NCBI GenBank assembly: GCA_023053575.1
Contig: JAKZAP010000003.1
Location: 5,494,561-5,558,560 of the forward strand
Source of the DNA: Branchinecta lynchi
Taxonomy: Eukaryota > Arthropoda > Branchiopoda > Anostraca > Branchinectidae
Reading direction: 5' to 3'
Length of the DNA: 64,000 nt
Shown here: piece by piece, positions 1 through 12,104 of the stretch
Layout: each line of letters starts with the position of its first letter
How positions within the stretch are numbered: the stretch's first letter is position 1
Notes under the pieces: generated by a model
Seen by the model: the letters and a program-made list of their open reading frames with translations, nothing else
Database searches by the model: none
Told to the model about the DNA's origin: nothing
Program-made: the position numbers and the translations under genes

Positions 1-1040
1 GAGTGGGAGCTATAATTTCCTCTTACGAAAATCATGTCGTACGTGACTCTGGGAGCTATAATTGGTGGACGGGAGAAAATGACTAGGCAAGGCCCCGAAT
101 GACAAAACCCTCCCGGAAAGCCGCCCCTCTGCCCAGGAATTATAGCAGAACCATAAAAGAAGAATAGATACCGGCAATTGGTTTTGTTCATCAAAAGAAA
201 TAAAAAGATAAGAGTGATCACGGTATGTCACTGAGTTTACGTCCCAATGAGTTTACAACTACTCAGACAACCTTGATAAAGCACGGACGCAAGAACTCCC
301 CCTCGTGAATCAGCGCGAATATTCCCACCCCTGGTACAAGATGGAACCGACACACAGAGAGAGCTAGGGCCAAGAACGCCTTAATTAATCAAGACCAATA
401 TGCCCAAACTTGGTACAAGATGGCTTGAAAAACCGAAGGAACCCAAGACCCGTGCAAAGAAAGGTTTCGCCCTAACTGATGGTACTTGCTGCCCCTACAA
501 AAATACCCATTTATTCAAAATAAATACAACGAACCCAGACAACAAGAATTACTGAATAATGTATCAATAAAACACTATCGCATTATTCAGAGAGACAGGA
601 AAGTAAACTAGAACTAATAATTTAAATGACTTTTACTGACTTAGAAATTAACACTTATTTTTATCGTGTAAGAATACTTCATATTTTAAAAGACTTTTCT
701 TGCAAGAGAACTACAAGGATTCTCAACACGAAACGTACGAAAGCTGTTAGTATTGTTGTTTTGAGGTAACGTTGGCCTATCTGTATTTACATCTATATTT
801 TTATGAAGGCCTTGGCTATACCTAGCCTATGTGTTTACATTTTATAGTTTCAAGAATACCTTCGCCACCTTCGTCTAGACGGTTGTTTATGCACTATGAC
901 AAAACTACTGCAAGAAACGTAACTACGATTTCTTTCATTATATAATTAATAGAAACAATTTACTAATATTTAGAATAAGTCTTTAATCGAAGATTACAAA
1001 ACATGTCCTTTGCAGCCGATGTGGACCTGCAACAAAAAAA
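1..1040. other. No gene recognised
   Basis: AT-rich sequence with no convincing coding frame. The phrase GGGAGCTATAATT occurs twice in the first 75 bases. Nothing else is supported. Confidence 0.5.
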
Positions 1041-1199
1041 AAAGCTCAAATAATAGCAAGAACACAGTCGGCAGGCCATCCTAGTACTAAGGTTTGAGAA
1101 CATCCTGAGGTGTTTGTCCATGCTACCACAAAAAGTTTGTGGTCAATTGTGGCTCGAAAAGAGTGTTTCCGCGGTCTTTTCTGCGGCCCAGAAATGTGT

Positions 1200-1835
1200 T
1201 TCCACAACCGATAAGAGTTCTGTGGCTTGAATTCGAAACAGGTGACTGTCGATCTTGTCACTCGATTCTACCGGGAAGTTCAAATTTAGCAGCAAAATAA
1301 CGTCTAAATAATAATTAACTTCTTTCTCACGCATATACACAGAAAACCGACAGCCCTTATTTAGTATTTATTTTTAGACACTTCAAATTACCGCCCTAAA
1401 AAAACACACAAAACGGCGTTTCAGTTTCAATGTGAGGCTTAATTTGTGTGACACGGATTCGTATTTCCGCAACAAACATTCAGACAATCAAAACGATCAG
1501 TTCTATGGCTTGAATTCGAAACAACTGTAACTGTCGACAACAAGGCCGTATCCAGGGGGGGGGGTTAGGGGGTTGACCCCCCCCCCAAAAAAAAAACACA
1601 TACAAAATGAATCATTGTTATAGGCTTTTCCCTCTGCTCTGTGTATTTTTTTTACTTTTTTGTCCGACCAGCAGCCAACCCCCCCCCTAAATAAATTCCT
1701 GGATACGGGCCTGGTCGACAATAATGTGACTGTCGATTTTGTGGCTCGATTCTACGATAAACTCAAATTTAGCAACAAAATAGTGTCTAAATTTAGCTTT
1801 TTTCTCAAGCATATAGGCATAAAACTGACAATCCT
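1200..1835. repeat. Direct duplication of a ~170-bp segment
   Basis: Two diverged copies of one segment start at about 1217 and 1500. Both share the block GGCTTGAATTCGAAACA, then CTGTCGAT..TTGT..CTCGATTCTAC and a run like CAAATTTAGCA.CAAAATA. The second copy is split by a small hAT-like MITE. A weaker relative (TGATTTTGTGGCTCG) lies near 3070. Open frames over it on the - strand are short and look incidental. Confidence 0.6.
1541..1713. mobile_element. hAT-like MITE, 173 bp
   Basis: The ends are imperfect inverted repeats: CAAGGCCGTATCCAGG on the left and the complement of CAGGCCCGTATCCAGG on the right, each followed inward by a long G or C run. An exact 8-bp duplication, GTCGACAA, flanks it at 1533-1540 and 1714-1721. 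An 8-bp duplication and CA..TG termini fit the hAT superfamily. It has no coding capacity and interrupts the duplicated segment at 1500-1835. Confidence 0.85.
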
Positions 1836-2940
1836 TTTTTTACTGAATGGTATGGACGTACGCCTAAAGTTATATAAATACACCCCTCCTAAAATCCTCT
1901 CAGATTAATTCTTTATTGTCCGCTAGGTGCGCTATCGTAAAGAAAACAATGACACGCTACTTCTTGGTGTAGGTTTATCCAAGTTTGTTTGACTATTTTC
2001 AATTCCTCTTAGGCCTGGCCATGTTTAAAACTGTTTAAAATGCCTCTTCCTCTATTTTTGCTTTACCCAACTCTGTTCTGCCAAGCGTCATCAGGTTTGT
2101 CATTTCTGACTTCCTTATCGCTTATTCACCCTTCAGATAACTTATACCAGGGACCCATACATTTCCTGTAATGAGTAGCCATTCAGGGGGCTTGCCATTT
2201 CCTGTCCTTGTATGTTGCTATGTTGCCCGAGCCTCACCTAGTTTCCAAAAATTCCGCTTGGGTGGAATCGGCGTTCTTGCTCAGATAGACAAAATTGCCA
2301 GCATGCAACCAGGTGCCTAAGCTAGGACAAAAGCATCCATGACACTCTTCCATTACAGAGAAATATTCCTAGTTCAGCACAACAGCTGCGAAAAATTTTG
2401 TTTATCTGGATAGTCGGGTATTATATCCCCACGGGTATATCTCAAACTATCTGACGCTCACTCAAGAGCGCATCAGAAATCTGTTATTGACATGCCCCCA
2501 AGTCATTATACGAAATTTATGGGCCCCTGCTTATACCAAGATCTCACGTGTGATTGTTATTATTCCTCTAGTGCGTCGCCCTGCTATGAGGGGCGTAATA
2601 GCACTATCTTCAATCACTGCCACAATCGTACCTATCGACTTTTGTCACTAGATGGCTGAGTCTGAGAGAGTGCTTCGGACACCAACCAACTTTCATTGGT
2701 CCGTTTTTCTCTGGTTGCGTTACCTTACGCCTAAATCGGCAATGTGTCAAGTTTTCTAGCAGACGCTAGATGACTATTTAGAGCTTGTACTTTGCTTCAA
2801 ACTAAATGCACAAACATTTTGAAGCCTTTATGTACGGACGGACGGTGATGATATGAACAGAAACATAACAAGCGCAAGTTTACTTCTTTTCTTGTGATAA
2901 TAAACAACAGAATTTCATAAGCTGAGGATATAGGCGAATA
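1836..2940. other. No gene recognised
   Basis: Mixed-composition intergenic DNA. No long frame, RNA gene or clear repeat boundary was seen. A GACGGACGG run near 2834 is a short trace of the microsatellite typical of the HINE-B family. Confidence 0.45.
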
Positions 2941-3502
2941 AAATCATCAAGGGATTGACAGCATGGGTTGTGGTTTAAAATCGAAGGGGAACCAAACCGT
3001 CTGAGCATTAACCACATTTCCATGTTTTGATACGTTTTTCCAAAAACGGAAAGGGTCGACTTGGTCACCAGGAATGATTTTGTGGCTCGTTTTCTTGGAG
3101 GACATGGGCATTTTTTGCAGAAGCCGTGTAATCAATCTCTCAAAAACAATGAATGATTGTAATAGTCTTTTCGCTGGATGACATGTCAGGTCCGTAGGAA
3201 CATTATGACGGCGAGGAAGAAGGTAGGGAGAAGCGAGCCTACGTTAAAGCAAAACTCTTGCTATAATGATTATAATGAATTATATTGAATTAGTGATTTT
3301 CTTCTTAGTACTTGCCGACTCTATCCTGGCATCTCATTCTTCGAAGTGGATACTGGACACAAGACATTGAAAAATGTACGCGCCATGGTTAAAATAGTTG
3401 CAAAGTAAAGCAAAAGAAGAGAGTTTCAAATATAAGACGGTCCTTTTGGCCTACCAAGTCTTCCAAAATAAAAACAACATGTTGAACCTTCACATTCCTA
3501 TG

Positions 3503-3930
3503 TTTTTGAGATCCCAAAACGAAATTAATGGGATACCTATGACTTGGTAAAGTTGGCCGTCCGTCCGCGTCTGTTCCCCTGTCCGTTAACACCATGAAGA
3601 GACTGAGATATTTTGTCCAGCTTTGTGTCGAACTCCAGGACAAGTTGGTAAATGGGCCCCACAGCGATATATTTGGGTTTTGGGGAGGGGTTAAAATTAA
3701 GTGTCGAATAATAGTTTTAAGAAGCCGATAGTCGATTCAGGGGTAAAGGAACATGCTGAATCCATATCTGAAACTTATTTTCTCACCGGACAACTAGTTC
3801 GTTCGAAACCGACCAAATCAGGAAAAATTTACAGAGACGAGTTTTATCTGAGCTTTATAAGCGGTTTGATGTAGGAGCAAAGAGACATGCTAAATCCATT
3901 TCTGATTCTTCTTTTCTCACCGGACAATTA
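3503..3930 (+). mobile_element. HINE-B fragment (left end and core)
   Basis: Starts with a decayed GAGATCCCAAAACG end, then GGGATACCTATGACTT, a GTCCGTCCG microsatellite and the phrase GAGATATTTTG, in the order seen in the complete copy at 60.6 kb. Two core units with CATGCTGAATCC and TCACCGGACAA follow. The right end is missing. Confidence 0.7.
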
Positions 3931-4047
3931 GTACAACGGCCTTTTTCCTGTAATTTCAAATGTCTTAAGAACGTAATTAAAACACTTACAATACCGTCAA
4001 CGGTTGAGACTACTGAAGCTTCCCAGTCTCTAATATCGACGTAGAGG

Positions 4048-4150
4048 CTAACACTCAAAATGCCCACGATCATAATGCCCACGAGTCAAAATGCCCACTA
4101 AAAATGCCCACGACTCGAAATACCCACGACTCAAAATGCCCACGATTGGA
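4048..4150. repeat. Minisatellite, family D (AATGCCCACGACTCA)
   Basis: Six degenerate copies of a 17-20-bp unit close to AATGCCCACGACTCAA. The same unit recurs, often inverted, at 6420-6556, 43441-43535 and 60250-60330, and inside the tandem array at 59.4 kb, so it marks a dispersed repeat rather than a gene. Confidence 0.75.
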
Positions 4151-4475
4151 TAAATTTCAGGTTTTCAGTCCGTAATTAGGCGTGATTGAGTGACGGGAGG
4201 AGTAGACCAAGTATCAGAATGACGATAATCGTTTGATGAACTTGTATAATCTCAATTGTAAATTTAACACTGGTTTATTATTATTTACAAGAAACATGTG
4301 TAGCCTATTGCGTCGTGGTTAGATGCCGCAAAAGCGCTGTGCTTTCTTGAGGAAACCTCTGACTGATACTGAGCCCCCTTGGAAATTCTCTTTAAGTGCT
4401 TCAATTTGCTGGTCTTTCCGGACCAATCTTCGGTTCCTTCAAACGATATATATTCATGGTCCCGAGTGCCAAGGG

Positions 4476-5861
4476 CAGGGGCGTCGCAAGTGCATTTTCG
4501 GTGGGGGGGTGCAGAGCCAAAATTTTACCGAATCTTTCAAAAATTTTACCGAATCCTAGAACTAAGAATTCGAGCTTTAAATTATGGAACAGAAACGTTT
4601 ACGTAGGAAGAGTAACAATAAAAGGCAGCATGGACGACGATACGCCAACTATTAGGCGGCGATTGGCGAAGCCCACGTGGAAAATATATTCCGGGCATGA
4701 TTGCAGTAACAGCTACTATCTATTATAGCCAGTAGATAATTAAATCGAGCGCCGCAGGCGAAATTTATTTAAATCCATTTTTTTTTGTAGGCCAAAATTT
4801 AACTGCTTCTCTTACAAATTCTATCATTTACCGTTGATGAAAGACCAAGACTCTAAGAAGTTCCAGAAAACGGATGGAGCGACGCTCCGGCAGCAGCAGC
4901 AACTGTGGTCTAGACAATATACTACCTATGATCACATAAAGTGAGCGCCGCAGGCGAACTTTTTTTTTGCTTTTTCCTGCCAAATTTAATTTCTATCCAA
5001 ATTCTAGCTTTTAATGTTTCGAAACCTCAATCCTAAAACTGGCTTAAAATCCCCGTCAAATGATGCGCTCACAAAATAGAGAATATTACGAAAAGTGCTG
5101 CAGGCGGAATTTCTAAATATATATGATGAGATATTCATTTTGGGATCCAAATAAAAGTAAGGACTATCGATGATATCACAGATCATTCCTTTTGTCTACA
5201 ACCAGTGCTTCACTCGACCTCTTCTGAGTTTCGAGGTTCGTGGTAACTTCCGAATCCTGGCAATTACAACGAATAAGTTACCGAATCCCAGTTATTATAC
5301 CGAATAGGACCGATAGCGCGTTCGCGATTCTGTATAACTACCGTATCCCGGTTACTATACCGAATTGTTTTGCTATCGAAAGACTACCGAACAATACTCA
5401 TATTCGGTATACTTTCGTCGAAACTGGAAAAAAGTCAGGATTCGTGGTTAACTTGCTAATCCTGGAAATCATTCTCAATAAATTACCGAATCCGAATCAT
5501 GATACCGAATAATTTCGAACCAATAGCTTATTCGGGAGTCTGTGTAACTACGGAATCTCCATAAATATACCGAATAGTTCCGGCATAGAAAAATTACGAA
5601 ATGATTTCAGTAGATTCTCTCACCAAATTCGTGATAACTACCGAATACGGGCAATTATACCGAATTCCGGTCATTATACCGAAGAGATTTGTACAGATAG
5701 CGTATTTAGGATTCTGTTTAACTACCGAATCCCCGTAAATCGAAAAAATACCGAACAATTTAAGTACAATTTTGGGCCTCCGGCCCAAAATTTTACCGAA
5801 TCTCAAAAAGGTGGGGGGGTGCTGCACCCCCCGCACCCCCCCCCCCCTTGCGACGCCACTG
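4476..5861. mobile_element. hAT-like non-autonomous element, 1386 bp, rich in TACCGAAT
   Basis: Termini CAGGGGCGTCGCAAG (left) and CTTGCGACGCCACTG (right) form a terminal inverted repeat, with G-rich/C-rich runs inside. The 8-bp duplication GCCAAGGG flanks it exactly (4468-4475 and 5862-5869). The interior lacks a transposase frame but holds more than twenty scattered copies of TACCGAA(T), dense at 5230-5780, often as TACCGAAT pairs about 15-25 bp apart. Open frames here are incidental. It inserted into a family E repeat. Confidence 0.85.
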
Positions 5862-5869
5862 GCCAAGGG

Positions 5870-6173
5870 TCTATGATAATTTTTGCCTCAAGGGTTTTGC
5901 TTTCAAGTGAATTTCTTTACAAATAATAATTGAACAAAATATACGTTTTCATGATTCCAACATCATTTGTGCTTCAAGAGTGTTCATTACAGATGAATAT
6001 CTAGTGCCCTTAAAGTGCGCATCATGATGGCCTAATGCACAAATAAAATAGTTTATAAGGACCCATGATAATTCTTATCTCAAGGGTTTTGCTTACAATT
6101 GATCGCAATTAAACCAACACACGAATTGAAGAATCCAGACTTGCAAGTGCCGTATGAGCTTCCAGCTCTTGTT
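5870..6173 (+). mobile_element. Family E repeat plus HINE-A right end
   Basis: Contains the family E phrases CATGATAATTCTTATCTCAAGG and TTTTGCTTACAA, then the HINE-A 3' end CAAGTGCCGTATGAGC followed by the small stem AGCTTCCAGCT (ending about 6172). The left part lies before the hAT-like insertion, near 4420-4475. Confidence 0.6.
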
Positions 6174-6289
6174 AATTAAGGAATCATTCTTACCTTCGTG
6201 ATGCAAGTTAGCTGGTGGATTTCGATCTCCTGGTTTTGCTTTCTGGGTTGGCACAATTTTATACTTAACGCAAACAATTCTGAAGAATC

Positions 6290-6556
6290 AAGAAACAAAA
6301 AAATAACTCCTTGAAACGTTTACCGTGGTTAATCCTATCCCTTAGAATCTCGTAGTCCGCTGTCCCAGGATGATTTTGGCCTCCGATACGATATTAGCCT
6401 CCCCAGTGACCACTTTAAACTGTCGGCATTTTAGGCCGTCGGCATTTCGTGGTCGTGGGCATTTTGAGTCGTGGGCATTTTGAGTCGTGGGCATTTTGAA
6501 CCGTGGGCATTTTAATCGTGGGCATTCTGAGCGTGGGCATTGCGAGAGTGGGCAAA
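6290..6556. repeat. Family D repeat with inverted minisatellite
   Basis: The segment at 6320-6420 matches 59265-59330 (TTATCCTGTCCCTT-like and GATGATTTTGGC-like phrases). It runs into seven degenerate copies of GTCGTGGGCATTTTGA, the complement of the unit at 4048-4150. Confidence 0.65.
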
Positions 6557-6602
6557 AACAAGTTGAAATGAAAAGCTGAAGGTTTGTATTTAAATACAAG
6601 AG

Positions 6603-8799
6603 TTTTTATGGCACTTGCCCTTCGGCCAAGTGCCATATAGCGATTGCAATTTCTGTCCGTCCGTCGGTCTGTCGGTCTGTCCAGGTTTTGCTAGTTCGGG
6701 CACTTCCACATAAGCTAGGACGATAACACGTGGCAGGCGTATCAGGGACCCCAAATGATTAAGTTGGAAATAGTCACTTCCCCGATCCGAGCACCGTGGG
6801 GGGAGTGGAGGGAGGGGGAATCCGGAATCTTGAGGTATGTTTAACTTTTGAACGGGTAATCGGATCTCGATGAAACTTGATATTTGGAACGACCTCATGC
6901 CTCAGACGACCCACTTAAAATCCGGACCGGATCCGGTGACTTTTGGGGCGAGCTGGAGGGGGGCAACCGGAAATCTTGGGAACCGCTATGAGTGGAGGGA
7001 TCGAGATGAAACTTGGTGGGAAGACACCTAGCAAACACTAGATACATCATTGACATAACCGAGACGATTCGGGTACTGTGGGGGGAGTGGAGGGAGGGGG
7101 GATCCGGAATCCTGAGGTATTTATAACTTTTGAACGGGTGATCGGATCTCGATGGAACTTGATATTTGGAAAGACCTTATGCCTCAGACGACCCACTTAA
7201 AATCCGGACCGGATCCGGTGACTTTTGGGGGGAGCTGGAGGGGGGCAACCGGAAATCTTGGGAACCGCTATGAGTGGAGGGATCGAGATGAAACTTGGTG
7301 GGAAGACACCTAGCAAACACTAGATACATCATTGACATAACCGAGACGATTCGGGTACTGTGGGGGGAGTGGAGGGAGGGGGGATCCGGAATCCTGAGGT
7401 ATTTATAACTTTTGAACGGGTGATCGGATCTCGATGGAACTTGGTATTTGGAAAGATCTCGTACCTCAGACGACCCACTTAAAATCTGGACCGGATCCGG
7501 TGACTTTTGGGGGGAGCTGCAGGGGGCAACCGGAAATTTTGGGAAACGCCATGAGTACGTGGAGGGATCGAGATGAAACTTGGTGGGAAGACACCTAGCA
7601 AACACTAGATACATCATTGACATAACCGAGCCAATTCGGGCACTGTGGGGGGAGTGGAGGGAGGGGGAATCCGGAATCTTGAGGCATTTATAACTTTTGA
7701 ACGGGTTATCGGATCTCGATGGAACTTGATATTTGGAAAGACCTCATGCCTCAGACGACCCACTTAAAATCCGGACCGGATCCGGTGACTTTTGGGGGGA
7801 GCTGGAGGGGAGAACCGGAAATCTTGGGAAACGCTATGAGTGGAGGGGTCGAGATGAAACTTGGTGGGAAGACACCTAGCAAACAATAGATACATAATTG
7901 ACATGACCAAGCCGACTCGGGCCCTGTCGGGGAAGTGGAGGGAGGGGGAATCTGGAATCTAGAGGTATTTATAACTTTTGAACGGGTGACTGGATCTCGA
8001 TGAAACTTGATATTTGGAACGACCTCATGCCTCAGACGACCCACTTAAAATCCGGACCGGATCCGGTGACTTTCGGGGGGAGCTGGAGGGGGCAACCAGA
8101 AATCTTGGGAAACGCTGTGAGTGGAGGGATCGAGATGAAACTTGGTGGGAAGACACCTGGCAAACACTAGATACATCATTGACATAACCGAGCCAATTCG
8201 GGCACTGTGCGGGGAGTGGAGGGAGGGAGAATCCGGAATCTTGAGGTATTTATAACTTTTGGACGGGTGATCGGATCTCGATGGAACTTGATATTTGGAA
8301 AGGCCTCATGCCTCAGACGACCCACTTAAAATCCGGACCGGATCCGGTGACTTTTGGGGGGAGCTGGAGGGGGCAACCGGAAATCTGGGGAAACGCTATG
8401 AGTGGAGGGATCGAGATGAAACTTGGCGGGAAGACACCTAGCAAACACTAGATACATCATTGACATGACCGAGCCGATTCGGGCACTGTCGGGGGAGTGG
8501 AGGGAGGGGGAATCCGGAATCTTGAGGTATTTATAACTTTTGAACGGGTGACCGGATCTCGATGAAACTTGATATTTGGAAAGACCTCATGCCTCAGACG
8601 ACCCACTTAAAATCCGGACCGGATCCGGTGACTTTTGGGGGGAGCTGGAGGGGAGAACCGGAAATGTTGGAAAACGCTATGAGTGGAGGGATCCAGATGA
8701 AACTTGGTGGAAGACACCTAGCAAACACTAGATATATCATTGACATAACCGAGCCGTGCCTACTCGTAACAAGTGCCATATGAGCTCGTAGCTCTTGTT
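6603..8799 (+). mobile_element. HINE-A copy 1: Helentron-associated-like element with seven 281-bp tandem units
   Basis: Left end TTTTTATGGCACTTG opens a hairpin (TGGCACTTG/CCAAGTGCCA), then a short GTCGGTCT microsatellite (6655-6683). Seven core units follow; the anchor AAAATCCGGACCGG recurs near 6917, 7199, 7481, 7766, 8047, 8328 and 8609. The right end carries CAAGTGCCAT, complementary to the left ATGGCACTTG, then the stem GAGCTCGTAGCTC. Subterminal inverted repeats, microsatellite, tandem core and 3' stem-loop are the architecture known for DINE/HINE and bivalve 'pearl' elements. No real gene: the long - strand frames are read-through of the repeat. Confidence 0.8.
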
Positions 8800-9054
8800 C
8801 AGTACAGGAATGTTGTCAACTGATGCATTAGTTATTATTACACTTGTTCTCTACTTTGTTGGCGGGTTTGTGGGCGCGGCAACGTCGCATTTGACGGTAC
8901 ATTTTTAGTTCCGTCGTCATAAATTGGACAGGACCCCCTAAAGCTAATTGGCTAGTGATGCCACTGATGCGGGTACTACAAAAATGCCTTACGAATGACA
9001 TAAACAACAAATACAGGTGATTTGAGGTGATTCCAAACAAACTGCCACTGCCCG

Positions 9055-9545
9055 TTTTGGGATCCCAAAGCATAAGACGAGGGATACCTAGCTATGACTT
9101 CTTAAAAGTTGTTCGACTGTCCGTCCGTCTTTCAGCAAGATTACTCTCGAAAGGAATAATATATTTTGATCATTGGTCAGGGGTAGAGTTGTTACTAGCT
9201 AAAATGTTTTTTGTTTTTTTTGGGGGGGGGGGGGGGGGGGTCAAGGCATTTACCGACTGGCTGGTAATTTTTTACCAACTGTTTTTGCATAAAAACGACT
9301 GTTTTCTTGAGAAAAAAAATACAGTTTTTAAAAAATAGACTGATTTTAGGAAAAAACGACTGTTTTGACGAAAAGTAGACTGATTTTCAGAAAAAACGCC
9401 TTTTCATGAAAAAAATCAACTGTTTTGACAAAAAATCCCCACCCGCTCGACCGGTTAATTTTTACCGACTGGCCGACAACATTGCCCCCCCCCCCCCCCA
9501 GTCGTGACGCCCCTGGTCAAGGGACAGGTCAAGTTCGTAAATGGG
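9055..9545 (+). mobile_element. HINE-B fragment interrupted by a G-rich MITE
   Basis: Left part begins TTTTGGGATCCCAAAG at 9055 and runs through the microsatellite GTCCGTCCGTC to ATATTTTGATCATTGG. It resumes after the MITE with GTCAAGGGACAGGTCAAG at about 9516. The rest of the element is missing. Confidence 0.65.
9176..9515. mobile_element. hAT-like MITE with long G and C runs
   Basis: The right end CAGTCGTGACGCCCCTG is a clear hAT-type terminus. The left end (CAGGGGTAGAG.. near 9176) is eroded and no exact 8-bp duplication survives. Inside are an 18-base G run (9223-9240), a C run (9485-9499), and repeats of GACTGTTTT/AAAACGACTG resembling the MITE at 58306. Confidence 0.55.
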
Positions 9546-9856
9546 ACGAAAATACTGAAAAACGAAGCGAATCACTAGCTAGTACCGAGCGAGAACAGTT
9601 TTGTTATTGTTCTTTGCAGGTAGTGGTGAGTGGCTCGTGTCTAATTAGTTTTTTTTTAATTCTTCCAATTTTGGTTCTTAAGTTTCGGATGTTTGTTGGT
9701 TCTCCACTTTGTTTTGATTTGTCTCGTTTGATGATCTTCTCCACTTTTTGGCATTTTTCCTTGAAATTTTCCGTCTGAGCTGAAGAAAGGAGGCGGCTGT
9801 CCTCTCGAAATATTCGCTTCGATTTTCAGTAATTTCGCTGGCCCCCATTTTTGTCA

Positions 9857-12104
9857 GTTTTTATGGCACTTGCCCTTCGGCCAAGTGCCATATAGCGATC
9901 GCAATTTCTGTCCGTCCGTCGGTCTGTCGGTCTGTCGGTCTGTCGGTCTGTCGGTCTGTCGGTCTGTCGGTCTGTCGGTCTGTCGGTCTGTCCAGGTTTT
10001 GCTAGTTCGGGCACTTCCACATAAGCTAGGATGATAAAACTTGGCAGGCATATCAGGGACCCCAAATGATTAAGTTGGAAATAGTCACTTCCCCGATCCG
10101 AGCACCGTGGGGGGAGTGGAGGGAGGGGGAATCCGGAATCTTGAGGTATTTTTAACTTTTGAACGGGTGATCGGATCTCGATGAAACTTGATATTTGGAA
10201 CGACCTCATGCCTCAGACGACCCACTTAAAATCCGGACCGGATCCGGTGACTTTTGGGGGGAGCTGGAGGGGGCAACCGGAAATCTTGGGAAACGCTATA
10301 AGTGGAGGGATCGAGATGAAACTTGGTGGGAAGACACCTAGCAAACACTAGATACATCGTTGACATAACCGAGCCGATTCGGGCACTGTGGGGGGGAGTG
10401 GAAGGAGGGGGAATCCGGAATCTTGAGGTATTTATAACTTTTGAACGGGTGATCGGATCTCGATGGAACTTGATATTTGGAAAGACCTCATGCCTCAGAC
10501 GACCTACTTAAAATCCGGACCGGATCCGGTGACTTTTGGGGGGAGCTGGAGGGGGCAACCGGAAATCTTGGGAAACGCTATGAGTGGAGGGATCGAGATG
10601 AAACTTGGTGGGAAGACACCTAGCAAACACTAGATACATCATTGACATAACCGAGCCGATTCGGGAACTGTGGGGGGAGTAGAGGGAGGGGGAATCCGGA
10701 ATCTTGAGGTATTTATAACTTTTGAACGGGTGATCGGATCTCGATGGAGCTTGATATTTGGAAAAACCTCACGCCTCAGACGACCTACTTAAAATCCGGA
10801 CCGGATCCGGTGACTTTTGGGGGGAGATGGAGGGGGCAACCGGAAATCTTGGGAAACGCTATGAGTGGAGGGATCGAGATGAAACTTGGTGGGAAGACAC
10901 CTAGCAAACACTAGATACATCATTGACATAACCGAGCCGATTCGGGCACTGTGGGGGGAGTAGAGGGAGGGGGAATCCGGAATCTTGAGGTATTTATAAC
11001 TTTTGAACGGGTGATCGGATCTCGATGGAACTTGATATTTGGAAAGACCTCATCCCTCAGACGACCCACTTAAAATCTGGACCGGATCCGGTGACTTTTG
11101 GGGGGAGCTGGAGGGGGCAACCGGAAATCTTGGGAAACGCTATGAGTGGAGGGATCGAGATGAAACTTGGTGGGAAGACACCTAGCAACACTAGATACAT
11201 CGTTGACATAACCGAGCCGATTCGGGCACTGTGGGGGGAGTAGAGGGAGGGGGAATCCGGAATCTTGAGGTATTTATAACTTTTGAACGGGGGATCGGAT
11301 CTCGATGGAACTTGATATTTGGAAAGACCTCATCCCTCAGACGACCCACTTAAAATCTGGACCGGATCCGGTGACTTTTGGGGGGAGCTGGAGGGGGCAA
11401 CCGGAAATCTTGGGAAACGCTATGAGTGGAGGGATCGAGATGAAAGTTGGTGGGAAGACACCTAGCAAACACTAGATACATCATTGACATAACCGAGCCG
11501 ATTCGGGTACTGTGGGGGAGTAGAGGGAGGGGGAATCCGGAATCTTGAGGTATTTATAACTTTTGAACGGGTGATCGGATCTCGATGGAACTTGATATTT
11601 GGAAAGACCTCATCCCTCAGACGACCCACTTAAAATCTGGACCGGATCCGGTGACTTTTGGGGGGAGCTGGAGGGGGCAACCGGAAATCTTTGGAAACGC
11701 TATGAGTGGAGGGATCGAGATGAAACTTGGTGGGAAGACACCTAGCAAACACTAGATACATCATTGACATAACCGAGCCGATTCGGGCACTGTCGGGGGA
11801 GTGGAGGGAGGGGGAATCCGGAATCTTGAGGTATTTATAACTTTTGAACGGGTGACCGGATCTCGATGAAACTTGATATTTGGAAGGACCTCATGCCTCA
11901 GACGACCCACTTAAAATCCGGACCGGATCCGGTGACTTTTGGGGGGAGCTGGAGGGGAGAACCGGAAATATTGGAAAACGCTATGAGTGGAGGGATCGAG
12001 ATGAAACTTGGTGGGAAGACACCTAGCAAACACTAGATATATCATTGACATAACCGAGCTGTGCCTACTCGTAACAAGTGCCATATGAGCTCGTAGCTCT
12101 TGTT
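9857..12104 (+). mobile_element. HINE-A copy 2: seven 281-bp tandem units and expanded microsatellite
   Basis: Same ends and order as the copy at 6603. The left hairpin is followed by about ten GTCGGTCT units (9911-9992). Core anchors lie near 10228, 10510, 10791, 11072, 11352, 11632 and 11913, so units are 280-282 bp. The last unit in both copies carries the same variant (GGGGAGAACCGGAAAT.TTGG), so the terminal unit is conserved between copies. It ends with CAAGTGCCATATGAGC and the stem GAGCTCGTAGCTC. No protein is encoded. Confidence 0.8.

Noticed and set aside
7177..8044. Long - strand frames with repeated peptides (148 and 97 codons)
   Set aside because: They are read-through of the 281-bp HINE-A units; the repetition follows the DNA unit and breaks wherever the unit has an indel.
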